Assembly: GCA_016710015.1 (NCBI GenBank)
Contig: JADJLR010000002.1
Span: 186,001 to 250,000, forward strand
From: Flavobacteriales bacterium
GTDB lineage: Bacteria; Bacteroidota; Bacteroidia; Flavobacteriales_F; PHOS-HE28
Length of the DNA stretch: 64,000 nt
Reading direction: 5' to 3'
Shown: positions 35,759 through 44,400 of the stretch, one piece after another
Position numbering within the stretch: the stretch's first letter is position 1
How the letters are laid out: every line of letters starts with the position of its first letter
Made by a program: the position numbers and the translations under genes
Notes under the pieces: generated by a model
What the model was told of the DNA's origin: nothing
The model's input: only the letters and a program-made list of their open reading frames with translations
Database searches by the model: none

Positions 35759-36637
35759 ATGGACTCTGAAACGCTGAGCTGGCGGATCAAAGGTGAGCTT
35801 GTACGGCCGACATTCCCGCTGGTGATGGGGATCCTGAATGCCACACCGGATTCGTTCCACGCGCCGAGCAGGGTGGATGAACACAGCATTCTGCGCACGG
35901 CCGAGCGGATGCTGAACGAAGGTGCAGGGCTGCTTGATATCGGTGGCCAAAGTTCACGGCCCGGCAGTGGGCCAGGCATGGAAGCAGAGGAGATGGACCG
36001 GATCCTCCCTCTGGTGGAAGCTGTCCGTGACCGTTTCCCAGAAGCCTTGATCAGTGTGGATACGTGGCGAGCTCGAGTGGCCGCCGCTGCGGTTGAACGT
36101 GGTGCTGCCATGGTGAACGATATCAGTGCCGGATCGCTGGACCCTGCGATGCTGCCTACCGTTGCCGCTTTGAAGGTGCCGTACGTGGCCATGCACATGC
36201 AAGGCATTCCGGATACCATGCAATCCGAACCTTCCTATACCGATGTCGCGACTGAAGTGACGCGCTTTCTCAGCGAGCGTATCGCGGTTTGTCGCGAAGC
36301 GGGGATCCCTGATGTGATCGTCGACCCAGGCTTCGGTTTCGGAAAGACCACAGCACACAACTACACGCTGCTCCGCGAACTTGGGCGGATCCACGCATTG
36401 GGTGTGCCGGTCCTGGTGGGCTTTTCGCGCAAGCGCATGGTCAACGAAGTGCTCGGTACCACCCCGGCCGAAGCACTGAACGGGACCACGGTGCTCCACA
36501 CACTGGCGTTGTTGAAAGGCGCTGCCATCCTAAGGACTCACGATGTGAAGGAAGCGGTCCAAGCCATCGCTTTGGTCAGGTATGCTTCCAATACGAGCGA
36601 ATTGAATGACCGCGGAGCGAATGGCCTTCGCACCTGA
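35759..36637 (+). CDS. folP: Dihydropteroate synthase FolP
   Basis: A 292-residue TIM-barrel enzyme of folate synthesis that joins p-aminobenzoate to dihydropterin pyrophosphate. VMGILNATPDSFHAPSRVDE holds the pyrophosphate-binding Asn, LLDIGGQSSRPGSGP the conserved RP loop, and ISVDTWRARVAAAA, MVNDISAGSLDPAML, VIVDPGFGFGKTTAHNY and LVGFSRKRMVNEVLG follow in the expected order. All pterin-binding residues appear intact. A CAACTTCG box ends only 4 bases before the ATG, suggesting a nearly leaderless transcript. It is divergent from DUF1599. Confidence 0.95.
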   Translation: MDSETLSWRIKGELVRPTFPLVMGILNATPDSFHAPSRVDEHSILRTAERMLNEGAGLLDIGGQSSRPGSGPGMEAEEMDRILPLVEAVRDRFPEALISVDTWRARVAAAAVERGAAMVNDISAGSLDPAMLPTVAALKVPYVAMHMQGIPDTMQSEPSYTDVATEVTRFLSERIAVCREAGIPDVIVDPGFGFGKTTAHNYTLLRELGRIHALGVPVLVGFSRKRMVNEVLGTTPAEALNGTTVLHTLALLKGAAILRTHDVKEAVQAIALVRYASNTSELNDRGANGLRT

Positions 36638-36700
36638 GGGGATATGACCTCTCGTTTTTGCACGGAGATCAACGGACCTTGCGAACCGACAGCCGATGGA

Positions 36701-37276
36701 TCAGAACTCCACCGGTTTGCGCTTGTTCCGTTTCACAACACTCCCCTTCACCACGGCCTTTCTTTGCCGGATCGCCACCTCCCGCTCATAGTGGATCATG
36801 GTCCGTTCCAGTTTCGGCTGGATCGAGGTGGTGTATGGATCATCCCAATTCAGATTGCGAACGCTGTGCTTGTAAGATGCTCGCGCGACCGGTCCATCGA
36901 ACTGACCGAAATCGAAGCCATCCAGCCACGAGAACATGGTCATCTGCAGATCCATGTCGAAGAAGGGCACATCAGGAAAGAGCGGGGTCTCGCGTGCATC
37001 GATCAGCACATGCTTGGTCACCAGATCCGAGCGATAGAACCAGACTTGGTAGTCGTAGCCCCTTTCCAAGTACAATTCGTACTTCCCGTTGGTGCTGGTG
37101 ATGACCGTTTCGCGATCCACGCTATCCTTTACCAGCCGCACTTGGACGTTCTTCATGGCATCTCCGGAAAAGTGATCGGTGACCAATCCATGCAAATGGA
37201 TGTAGAACGCTTGGGATGCACTGGGCATCAACACGGCAATGACCAACCCGCACAGGATCCGGAGACTCGGCATCAT
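36701..37276 (-). CDS. Small exported protein, carboxypeptidase-regulatory-like (paralogue 3)
   Basis: About 190 residues with a signal peptide (LCGLVIAVLMPSASQA). IHLHGLVTDHFSGDAMKNVQ and STNGKYELYLERGYDYQVWF show the carboxypeptidase-regulatory strands. The rest, VPFFDMDLQMTMFSWLDGFD and VRNLNWDDPYTTSIQPKLER, parallels the genes at 32481 and 34471, with the C-terminal Trp-Asp-x-x-Tyr. A TTG lies directly before two consecutive ATG codons; I chose the first ATG. The end is rich in basic residues (NKRKPVEF). Confidence 0.6.
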   Translation of the reverse strand: MMPSLRILCGLVIAVLMPSASQAFYIHLHGLVTDHFSGDAMKNVQVRLVKDSVDRETVITSTNGKYELYLERGYDYQVWFYRSDLVTKHVLIDARETPLFPDVPFFDMDLQMTMFSWLDGFDFGQFDGPVARASYKHSVRNLNWDDPYTTSIQPKLERTMIHYEREVAIRQRKAVVKGSVVKRNKRKPVEF

Positions 37277-37478
37277 CAAGGCCGCAAGTTACTGGCAAGG
37301 AGCCACCCCGAGCAACGGCTCGTACCGCTTTGTAAGGCTCGCGTTGTTGATGACCAGACCTGCTGGAAGGCGTGTCCCGGACCGATCCAAGTGCTGGATC
37401 CCTATCCGTAGCTGCACGGACAACAATGGCGTAACACCGTTCTGACATTCACCCAACATCGGCGGCTTCATCCCGGTT

Positions 37479-37486
37479 AACTTCGC
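37479..37486 (+). promoter_or_regulatory. -7 box 4 bases before the cyclase 1 start
   Basis: TAACTTCG fits TAnnTTcG. The first in-frame start codon (TTG at 37491) lies 4 bases beyond, so the mRNA would begin at or near that codon. Confidence 0.45.
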
Positions 37487-37490
37487 GCCC

Positions 37491-38597
37491 TTGGCCGCTA
37501 CAGCATTGGCACGGACACGATTGCGCACCCAACGGGTGTTGCGCATCACATTGATCTGGGTGATCATCACCCTGATCGCGGCTTTGTTCGACCATAACTC
37601 CTTGTTGCGTCACGGACTGGAAAGCAACTTCGAGGATCGGTTGGACGAGCGATTCCTACGGACCCTATTCGCGGGTGTGCTCGGTGGCGGGTTCTACATC
37701 TTCGTACTGCGCGATCGGTGGCGGCAACTTCCATTCACGGGTGCGACCCTTCGCATGGCCTCATTGATGGTCGTGGTCGTCGTGCTGCTCGTTGGCGTGG
37801 TACCCGCTGGGCTGAAACCGGACCCTACATTCTGGGAGGCATGCACTTCGCGCTTGTTCAACATGGGTGCGCTAGGCACCTACCTCTATTGGTCGCTCTT
37901 GATGGGTGGCACCATGCTGATGGTCCGGCTGAACGACCAGTATGGCAACGGAAGCGGAAACTACCTGACCGGTTTCTACCACCGGCCGAGGCAGGAAATG
38001 CGGATCTTCATGTTCTTGGACATGCGCTCTTCCACGGCGATCGCGGAAAAGCTAGGGCACGTAAAGTACTTCCAGCTATTGAACGAACTCTACGCGGACA
38101 TCACCGACCCGATATTGTATTCGCGCGGCGAGATCTACCAGTATGTCGGTGACGAGATCAGTGTGAGCTGGTCCTTGCGTCGTGGCGTGGGACGGCAGCG
38201 CTGTATCCGCTGCTTCCTGGATATCCGTTCGAAATTGCAAGGCCGGGTGCGGCATTACGAAAGCCGCTACGGATTGGTGCCGGTGTTCAAGGCCGGATTC
38301 CATTATGGGCCGGTGACCACTGGAGAAGTGGGACTTGTGAAGAAGGAACGGATCTACACCGGCGATGTGGTGAACACTGCCGCACACATCCAAAACGCAT
38401 GCAATGAATACGGTGTGGACAACCTGATCTCTCAGGACCTGATGGACGTGCTTCACCTACCCGAACAATTCGTGGTACGCGAGATCGGGAGTGTTGAATT
38501 GAAAGGGAAGCGCAATACCTACAGACTGTGGTCGTTGGTGCCACCGGAGAATGGGGATGCCAGCGAACGAGGTGCCGTAGGACTTCAGAATGTGTAG
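37491..38597 (+). CDS. Class III adenylate/guanylate cyclase, membrane-bound (cyclase 1)
   Basis: A 368-residue protein with four N-terminal membrane helices (RITLIWVIITLIAALF; FAGVLGGGFYIFVL; MVVVVVLLVGVVP; YLYWSLLMGGTMLM) and a cytoplasmic cyclase domain from about 165. The metal Asp residues are present in FMFLDMRSSTAIAE and YQYVGDEISVSW. The position that is Lys in most adenylate cyclases (four before the second Asp) is Gln here, and the transition-state Arg is His (DVVNTAAHIQ). The nucleotide preference is therefore uncertain. No ATG occurs before the first helix; a TTG at 37491 fits a nearby -7 box. It overlaps the convergent 38585 gene by 13 bases. Confidence 0.8.
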   Translation: MAATALARTRLRTQRVLRITLIWVIITLIAALFDHNSLLRHGLESNFEDRLDERFLRTLFAGVLGGGFYIFVLRDRWRQLPFTGATLRMASLMVVVVVLLVGVVPAGLKPDPTFWEACTSRLFNMGALGTYLYWSLLMGGTMLMVRLNDQYGNGSGNYLTGFYHRPRQEMRIFMFLDMRSSTAIAEKLGHVKYFQLLNELYADITDPILYSRGEIYQYVGDEISVSWSLRRGVGRQRCIRCFLDIRSKLQGRVRHYESRYGLVPVFKAGFHYGPVTTGEVGLVKKERIYTGDVVNTAAHIQNACNEYGVDNLISQDLMDVLHLPEQFVVREIGSVELKGKRNTYRLWSLVPPENGDASERGAVGLQNV

Positions 38598-39679
38598 CTG
38601 CGTCCGCGGTACACGACGGTGGTGAAGCCCGTTGGACTTCGGTACAATACAGCATCCCCGACCAATTGGAATCCGTCGACGTTGGCCTCCCGCCCAAAAC
38701 GGACACGTTCGCCCGCTAGGATCCCGCGTAGCTCACGGTTGATGTCGAGATACACGAGAAGATCATCCTTCACCGCCCATTGTTCCGGTACGTACGGTTC
38801 CACCTCGATCAGCTTTCCGTTGGTCCAACACATCAGTTTTCCACCCCAGAGGTAAAGGACCACGCGATCCTTCACCCAGAATTGTGCAGGCATGGAATCG
38901 GTCAGTTGGACCACTTCTCCACCGGCCCAAACCTTCAACTTCAACGTTCCATCCACGAAGGCCAGCACTCCGTTGCCCGCCTTCGCATCGATCGGTTTCA
39001 GCCCCGAAAGTCGTTGTTCGCCTGTGCGCGCCAAGCCCATGAATTCGTCCCGAACATCATCCCAGTAACCCACGATGTCCATTCCGTTCACGGCGATGCC
39101 CACATCGGCATCCTCGGTCAACACCCGCAACTTACCGTGGTGGAAGAGCGACAATTTCCGTTGGGATCGATCATAGAAAGTGACCGTATTGCCGCCTTGG
39201 GTCCACTGCGGAAGGAGGGAACCTTTCTCCACCGTTGCAATGGCCGTACGTTGGTTGCGGTGGATCACCACCAATTCGTGCTTCAGGCTGTCTACATACA
39301 CCAACAAACTATCCGAGACCTTGAACCGCTCCACCCCAGTCGCTGCTCTAACGGCGGACCCGGAGCGTAACACGAACAACGAATCGTTCAAGCGCCACGC
39401 CGCACGGTCGCCGACTGCTTGCACATCGTTCACACCCTCACGCACCAACCATCTGGTCTTCCCGCTCTCTGCGGTATAGTAGCCCAAGCCTCCCGAAGCA
39501 TCCTGGTACAAAAGCGCACCCTTCATGGGAAATGACCTTTTTGGTGGACGGGCATCCACCTCAACGAATCGGCCTTCCTGAAAAACCATCAAGCGATCCA
39601 ATGGACTCGCGAAAGGCACCACCACTTGGGCTTGCGCCAGGGAAACAATACCCATCGCTGCGATCGCGAGCCGCCTCAT
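38585..39679 (-). CDS. Exported protein, predicted beta-propeller-like
   Basis: I do not recognise this gene. It encodes 364 residues beginning with a signal peptide (RRLAIAAMGIVSLAQAQ). The rest is a run of short beta-strand units (GALLYQDASGGLGYYTAESG; NDSLFVLRSGSAVRAATGVE; DRVVLYLWGGKLMCWTNGKL; DGFQLVGDAVLYRSPTGF), consistent with a seven-bladed propeller fold; no catalytic motif is visible. It overlaps the start of cyclase 2 by 4 bases (ATGA), so it is translated after cyclase 2 and may sense or serve the same signal. Confidence 0.6.
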   Translation of the reverse strand: MRRLAIAAMGIVSLAQAQVVVPFASPLDRLMVFQEGRFVEVDARPPKRSFPMKGALLYQDASGGLGYYTAESGKTRWLVREGVNDVQAVGDRAAWRLNDSLFVLRSGSAVRAATGVERFKVSDSLLVYVDSLKHELVVIHRNQRTAIATVEKGSLLPQWTQGGNTVTFYDRSQRKLSLFHHGKLRVLTEDADVGIAVNGMDIVGYWDDVRDEFMGLARTGEQRLSGLKPIDAKAGNGVLAFVDGTLKLKVWAGGEVVQLTDSMPAQFWVKDRVVLYLWGGKLMCWTNGKLIEVEPYVPEQWAVKDDLLVYLDINRELRGILAGERVRFGREANVDGFQLVGDAVLYRSPTGFTTVVYRGRSYTF

Positions 39680-40713
39680 GCCTTCTGGATACGCGCCAAG
39701 GTATGCACCCGCACCTCGCGCTTTCGGCCTTTCACGGGTAGGATCTCCTCTGGTCCCGGACGGAACCGCTGGTCGGCCTCAGGGATACGCGCCAACAGTT
39801 CGGCGGAGATCAGGATATCGGCCTTCATGTCCTTGGCAAGGCCCAAGATGCGTGCAACACTGTTCATTACATCGCCACTTAACTCCAAGGCCCGTTTGGT
39901 ATGCCCGATCTGCGCGGAGATCACACGCCCGCCATGCACCGCTGCACGGAAATGTGGCACTACACCGAACTCACTTTTCATCTCTTCCTTGTGCAACTCG
40001 ATCCGCTCTTGGATATCGAAGTACAGATCCAAACAATTCTCATAACGCACGCCTATTGGCATGGGCCAAGTGAAGATCACCTCGTCCCCGACATATTTAT
40101 GGATATCAGCCTCGTTACGCAGGATGGCATCCGTCATCAACGAATACGTGTAGTTGAGAAAGCGGAAGTATCGCATATCCCCCATTCGCTCGGCCAATCC
40201 TGTGCTGCCGACCAGATCCATGGTGAGGACGACCCTTTCCTCGGCCACAGGTCTTTCGTATCGACCTAGCAAGAAGCCAATGAACATGCGCCGCCCCATG
40301 AATTCCTCCATCTGCACCACGAGAATCGCGATGGAGGTGACCACCACCACGCGCAACATCAACGTGTAGAGTTGGGCCATCAGAAAGATCTCTTGGACCC
40401 GCGCTGGACGATCATCTGCGAACCAAACGAAGCGCTCCGAACCCCAGCCGAAGGCCACCGCGATCAAGGCAATGGTGAGTAGGTTGACCAGCAACACCTT
40501 CCCGATGAATTGCAAGGGAATGGCCAAGGCCCGAAAGCGTCGGCCGAACATGTACTCTTCCAAGATCCCGGTCCAAAGCCCCAACAAGGCCCATGCACCC
40601 AATTGCAGATCCAATGGCTCGCCGCTGAACAACACAAAGGCCATCGCGACCGCTGTGGTGACCAGCGTGTACTTCGCCAGTTTCCGGAGTTTATATCGGG
40701 TGATCGCGGTCAA
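39676..40713 (-). CDS. Class III adenylate cyclase, membrane-bound (cyclase 2)
   Basis: A 345-residue protein with several N-terminal membrane helices (LVTTAVAMAFVLFSG; FIGKVLLVNLLTIALIAVAF; LYTLMLRVVVVTSIAILVV) and a class III cyclase domain from about 155. The metal Asp is in VVLTMDLVGSTGLAE, the second metal Asp and the purine-binding Lys in IHKYVGDEVIFTW, and GDVMNSVARILGLAKDM holds the Asp, Asn and Arg of the active site. So all canonical adenylate-cyclase residues are present. The start is a TTG at 40713 with a TACTTTCG -7 box ending 6 bases before it. The exported protein at 38585 overlaps its stop. Paralogous to cyclase 1. Confidence 0.82.
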   Translation of the reverse strand: MTAITRYKLRKLAKYTLVTTAVAMAFVLFSGEPLDLQLGAWALLGLWTGILEEYMFGRRFRALAIPLQFIGKVLLVNLLTIALIAVAFGWGSERFVWFADDRPARVQEIFLMAQLYTLMLRVVVVTSIAILVVQMEEFMGRRMFIGFLLGRYERPVAEERVVLTMDLVGSTGLAERMGDMRYFRFLNYTYSLMTDAILRNEADIHKYVGDEVIFTWPMPIGVRYENCLDLYFDIQERIELHKEEMKSEFGVVPHFRAAVHGGRVISAQIGHTKRALELSGDVMNSVARILGLAKDMKADILISAELLARIPEADQRFRPGPEEILPVKGRKREVRVHTLARIQKA

Positions 40714-40719
40714 GGGCCG

Positions 40720-40727
40720 CGAAAGTA
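40720..40727 (-). promoter_or_regulatory. -7 box 6 bases before the cyclase 2 start
   Basis: The minus strand reads TACTTTCG (TAnnTTcG). The TTG start at 40713 lies just beyond, the same arrangement as for cyclase 1. Confidence 0.45.
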
Positions 40728-40763
40728 CGGCCAGCGCTGGGGAGGTTGACCGATCTTTGCGGC

Positions 40764-41411
40764 ATGCTTCGCCGTGTGTTCAGCTGGATCTGGCCCATCG
40801 AAGTGGTCCGGACCCAAGGCCATTTCGGGGAACTGGCGGTGCGGTGGGAGGATGGCAAACTCGTCCTCAATTCGGCCAACGGCAACCAGAGCTTTGGTTC
40901 TTTGCATCGGGTGTGGCAGCGGACCTTGAAGCAAGTGCTGCAGCCGAATGCCCTTCCGCGAAGTGTACTTCTGCTCGGCTACGGCGGCGGAAGTGTACCC
41001 CGGATACTCCAAGAAGAATGGGGATCCACTGCAGCGATCACCGCCATTGAACTGGACCCGCGAATGATCGAGCTGGCAAGGGCACATTTCGGGCTGGACC
41101 AGTACTGCGATTTGAACGTGATCCTGGGCGATGCCACCATTCGGATCCACGCTTTGCGAGAGCGGTTCGACCTGGTGCTGGTGGACCTCTTCGATGATCT
41201 GGATCTGGCACGTGGCGTGGATTCCAGCGCATTCATGCACGGGCTGAGAGAGCGGTGCGATGAGCATGGCGTGGTCTGCTTCAACACCGTTGCCTTCGAC
41301 CCTGAAAGTGAAGAACGCTGCCAAGCCGTTCACGACCATGCCCAACGCGTTTTTCACGAGGTGAACGAACTCAAGTTGGAGGGAATGAACCGAATGTTCA
41401 TACTTCGGTGA
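40764..41411 (+). CDS. Spermidine-synthase-like SAM-dependent protein
   Basis: About 215 residues with a Rossmann-type SAM/decarboxylated-SAM fold. LLGYGGGSVPRILQEEWG is the glycine-rich motif I, AITAIELDPRMIELARAHFG the acidic motif, and VILGDATIRIHALRERFDLV then LVDLFDDLDLARGV the next two. The order resembles spermidine synthases and their methyltransferase-like relatives (SpeE-like). The N-terminal domain is short and the usual polyamine-binding 'G-x-x-D-G' loop is not clear, so polyamine synthesis is only one option. The ATG of MLRRVFSW was chosen; an upstream TTG frame adds 6 residues. It is divergent from cyclase 2. Confidence 0.75.
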   Translation: MLRRVFSWIWPIEVVRTQGHFGELAVRWEDGKLVLNSANGNQSFGSLHRVWQRTLKQVLQPNALPRSVLLLGYGGGSVPRILQEEWGSTAAITAIELDPRMIELARAHFGLDQYCDLNVILGDATIRIHALRERFDLVLVDLFDDLDLARGVDSSAFMHGLRERCDEHGVVCFNTVAFDPESEERCQAVHDHAQRVFHEVNELKLEGMNRMFILR

Positions 41412-41490
41412 GCAACGTAGAACGAACGACCAGCGTCCTAGCACGGAATGGCCCGAACTTTGGGCACTGGTTGCACCTGCCTTGAACTGA

Positions 41491-44400
41491 GTGGAGATCC
41501 GTCGCACATACCCGCTGATACTTAGCCTTTTGTTGATACAAGGCTCGGCTTTAGGGCAGGCATGTTCCATCGACCTTGGTGCGGATGTGACGATCTGCCA
41601 GGGCGAAACGGTGACCTTGACCGCACCGCCGGGGTACCCCACTTACCTCTGGAGCACGGGTTCCAATGCGGAATCCATCACGGTCGGAACGACGGGGACG
41701 TATTGGGGTGAAGTGAGCTACCCCACTGGTCAACTCGCTACGAATGGCAGTTTCAGTGGTGGAAATACCGGATTCACTACGCCGTTCAATTACAACACCA
41801 ACCTGGTCCCGGATGGGAATTACTGGATCGGGACCAATGCGGCGAGCCATCACGCTCAATTCTTCGGCACCGGGAATGGGAACTTCCTAATGGTGAACGC
41901 CGGTTGGATGCATGCCGGTTGGGATGTGTGGTGCAATACCATCAACGTCTGTCCGGAACAGACCTACACATTGAGTGTCCGCGCCATGAGCTTGGCCTCC
42001 CAAGGTCCACCCTTGCTGGACTGGGCGATCGATGGTGTGCAACAAGGTCTGTGGATGCAGACCGGTTCCCAAGGGTCGTGGAGCACCTTCACGAATACAT
42101 GGACCAGTGCGCCAGGACAGACCAGCGCAAGCTTCTGCGTCCGGATCGCCAGCGGCCATGGTGTGGGGAATGACCTTGGACTGGATGATATCAGCATCAG
42201 CAGCACCATCGTCCTGCGCGATGAGGTGGATGTGACCGTTACACCGCTTCCGGTGGTGGACCTTGGGCCCGATGCCACACTTTGTGTGGGTCAGAACCTG
42301 GTGCTCGATGCCGGTGTTCCGGGTGGTAGTTACGTCTGGCAAGATGGATCCACTGCTTCCGGGTATATCGTAAGCGCACCGGGGAACTACAGCGTTTTGG
42401 TCACAGCCGACAACTGCTCGGCCAGCGATGCCATTACCGTGAACTACACGCCTTTGCCCGTGGTGGATCTGGGACCCGACCTGACCCTTTGTACGGGCCA
42501 GACCGTGCTGCTCAATGCCGCCGTTCCGGGAGGCAGTTATGTGTGGCAGGATGGCAGCACGAACAGCACCTTCTTGGTGAACGGGCCGGGCACCTATTCC
42601 GTGCAAGTGACCGCGAGCAACTGCGCTGCGAGTGACGCGGTGGATATCGCCTACAACCCTACACCCGTGGTGGACCTTGGGCTCGACCGAACGATCTGCG
42701 CAGGTGAGCAAGTGGTTTTGGATGCCACGACCCCAGGGGCCACTTACCTCTGGCAGGATGGCTCCGTGTTGCCCACCTTCACGGCGAATACGACCGGTAC
42801 GTTCAGTGTACAAGTGACGCTGAACGGTTGCAGTGCCAGCGATGCCATGGACCTGACCGTAACACCGCTCCCGGTGGTAGACCTAGGTCCGGACCAGACC
42901 GTTTGCCCCGGTACCGATGTCGTGCTGGATGCCACCATTCCAGGGGGCACCTACCTCTGGCAAGATGGCTCCGGCTTGCCCACCTTCACGGCATCAACGT
43001 CCGGGGTGTATTCCGTGCAAGTGACCGTCAATGGTTGTTCCGCTTCGGACTCCTTCACCCTCTCCCACTTCACGCTTCAAACCGTGGACCTTGGACCGAA
43101 TGTCACCTTTTGCCAAGGCCAATCCGCGACCATCGGATCGGCCACACCGGGTGCCACCTATTTGTGGAATACCGGAGCGATCACTTCGGACATTTCGGTT
43201 TCTGTAGGCGGTACCTACTGGCTGGATGTTACGCTGAACGGCTGTGTGGTCCGCGATATGATCGATGTTTCCGTAACGCCATTGCCCATCGTGGATCTCG
43301 GAGCGGACCTTACGATCTGCCCAGGGACACAGACCACCTTGGATGCCACACTCGCCGGTGCATCCTACCTGTGGAGCACCGGGGCCGTTACGCCTACCAT
43401 CAGTGTAGGGCCGGGGTCCTACTCGGTGACCGTTACCTCGAATTCGTGCAGCAACACCGACGCGATCGATATCAGCGCGTGGCCCACTCCAATGTTGGAC
43501 CTCGGGGCAGATGTCACCCTTTGTCCCGGTGATCAACTGATCCTGGATGTCACCCAGCCGGGTGCCTCCTACTTGTGGCAGGATGGATCGGTGGGACCGA
43601 CATTCACGGCTACAGCCAATGGCAACTACGCGGTGCAGTTGACCGATGCGAATGGGTGTATCGCGAACGATGCCATCAACGTGAGCTTCGCTGCACCGAC
43701 TCCGATCGACCTCGGCCCAGATGCAATGATCTGCCAAGGCACCGCACTGAACTTGGATGCGACCGTACCGGGTGCCATCTACTTATGGAATACCGGTGCA
43801 ATTACACCAACGATCTCGGCATCGACGACCGGAACCTATTCGGTGGTGGTCACTCAAGGTTCGTGTTCCGTCAACGACGCGATCGATGTCCAAGTCGCCG
43901 CACTTCCCATGGTGAATTTGGGAGCGGATGTCACCCTCTGTCCCAATGAGCAGGTCGTGCTGGATGCTACCGGACCTGGGCTGACCTATGCGTGGAGCAC
44001 CGGAGTGAACACGCCGACCCTCACCGTAACGAGCGCTGGCACGTACAGTGTGACCGTAACGAATGCAGCTACCTGCACGGCGAGCGACGCGATCACCATT
44101 GCTTACGCTTCGCCGGTACCCGTTGATCTCGGTGCCGATCTGGTGATCTGCCAAGGAGGTGCTGCGATCCTGAATGCGACCACCCCAGGTGCTAGCTACC
44201 TTTGGAACACCGGCGCCGTAACCGCTACGATCGCCGCGACCACCAGTGGACCGTACAGCGTGGTGGTTACGCAAGGTTCATGCACCGTTGCCGATGCTGT
44301 CAATGTTACAGTGAACCCGATGCCAGCCGTCGACCTCGGTGCGGATGTCACCTTGTGCGCCGGTGAGGATGTCGTGCTGGATGCCACTTGGCCCGGTGCA

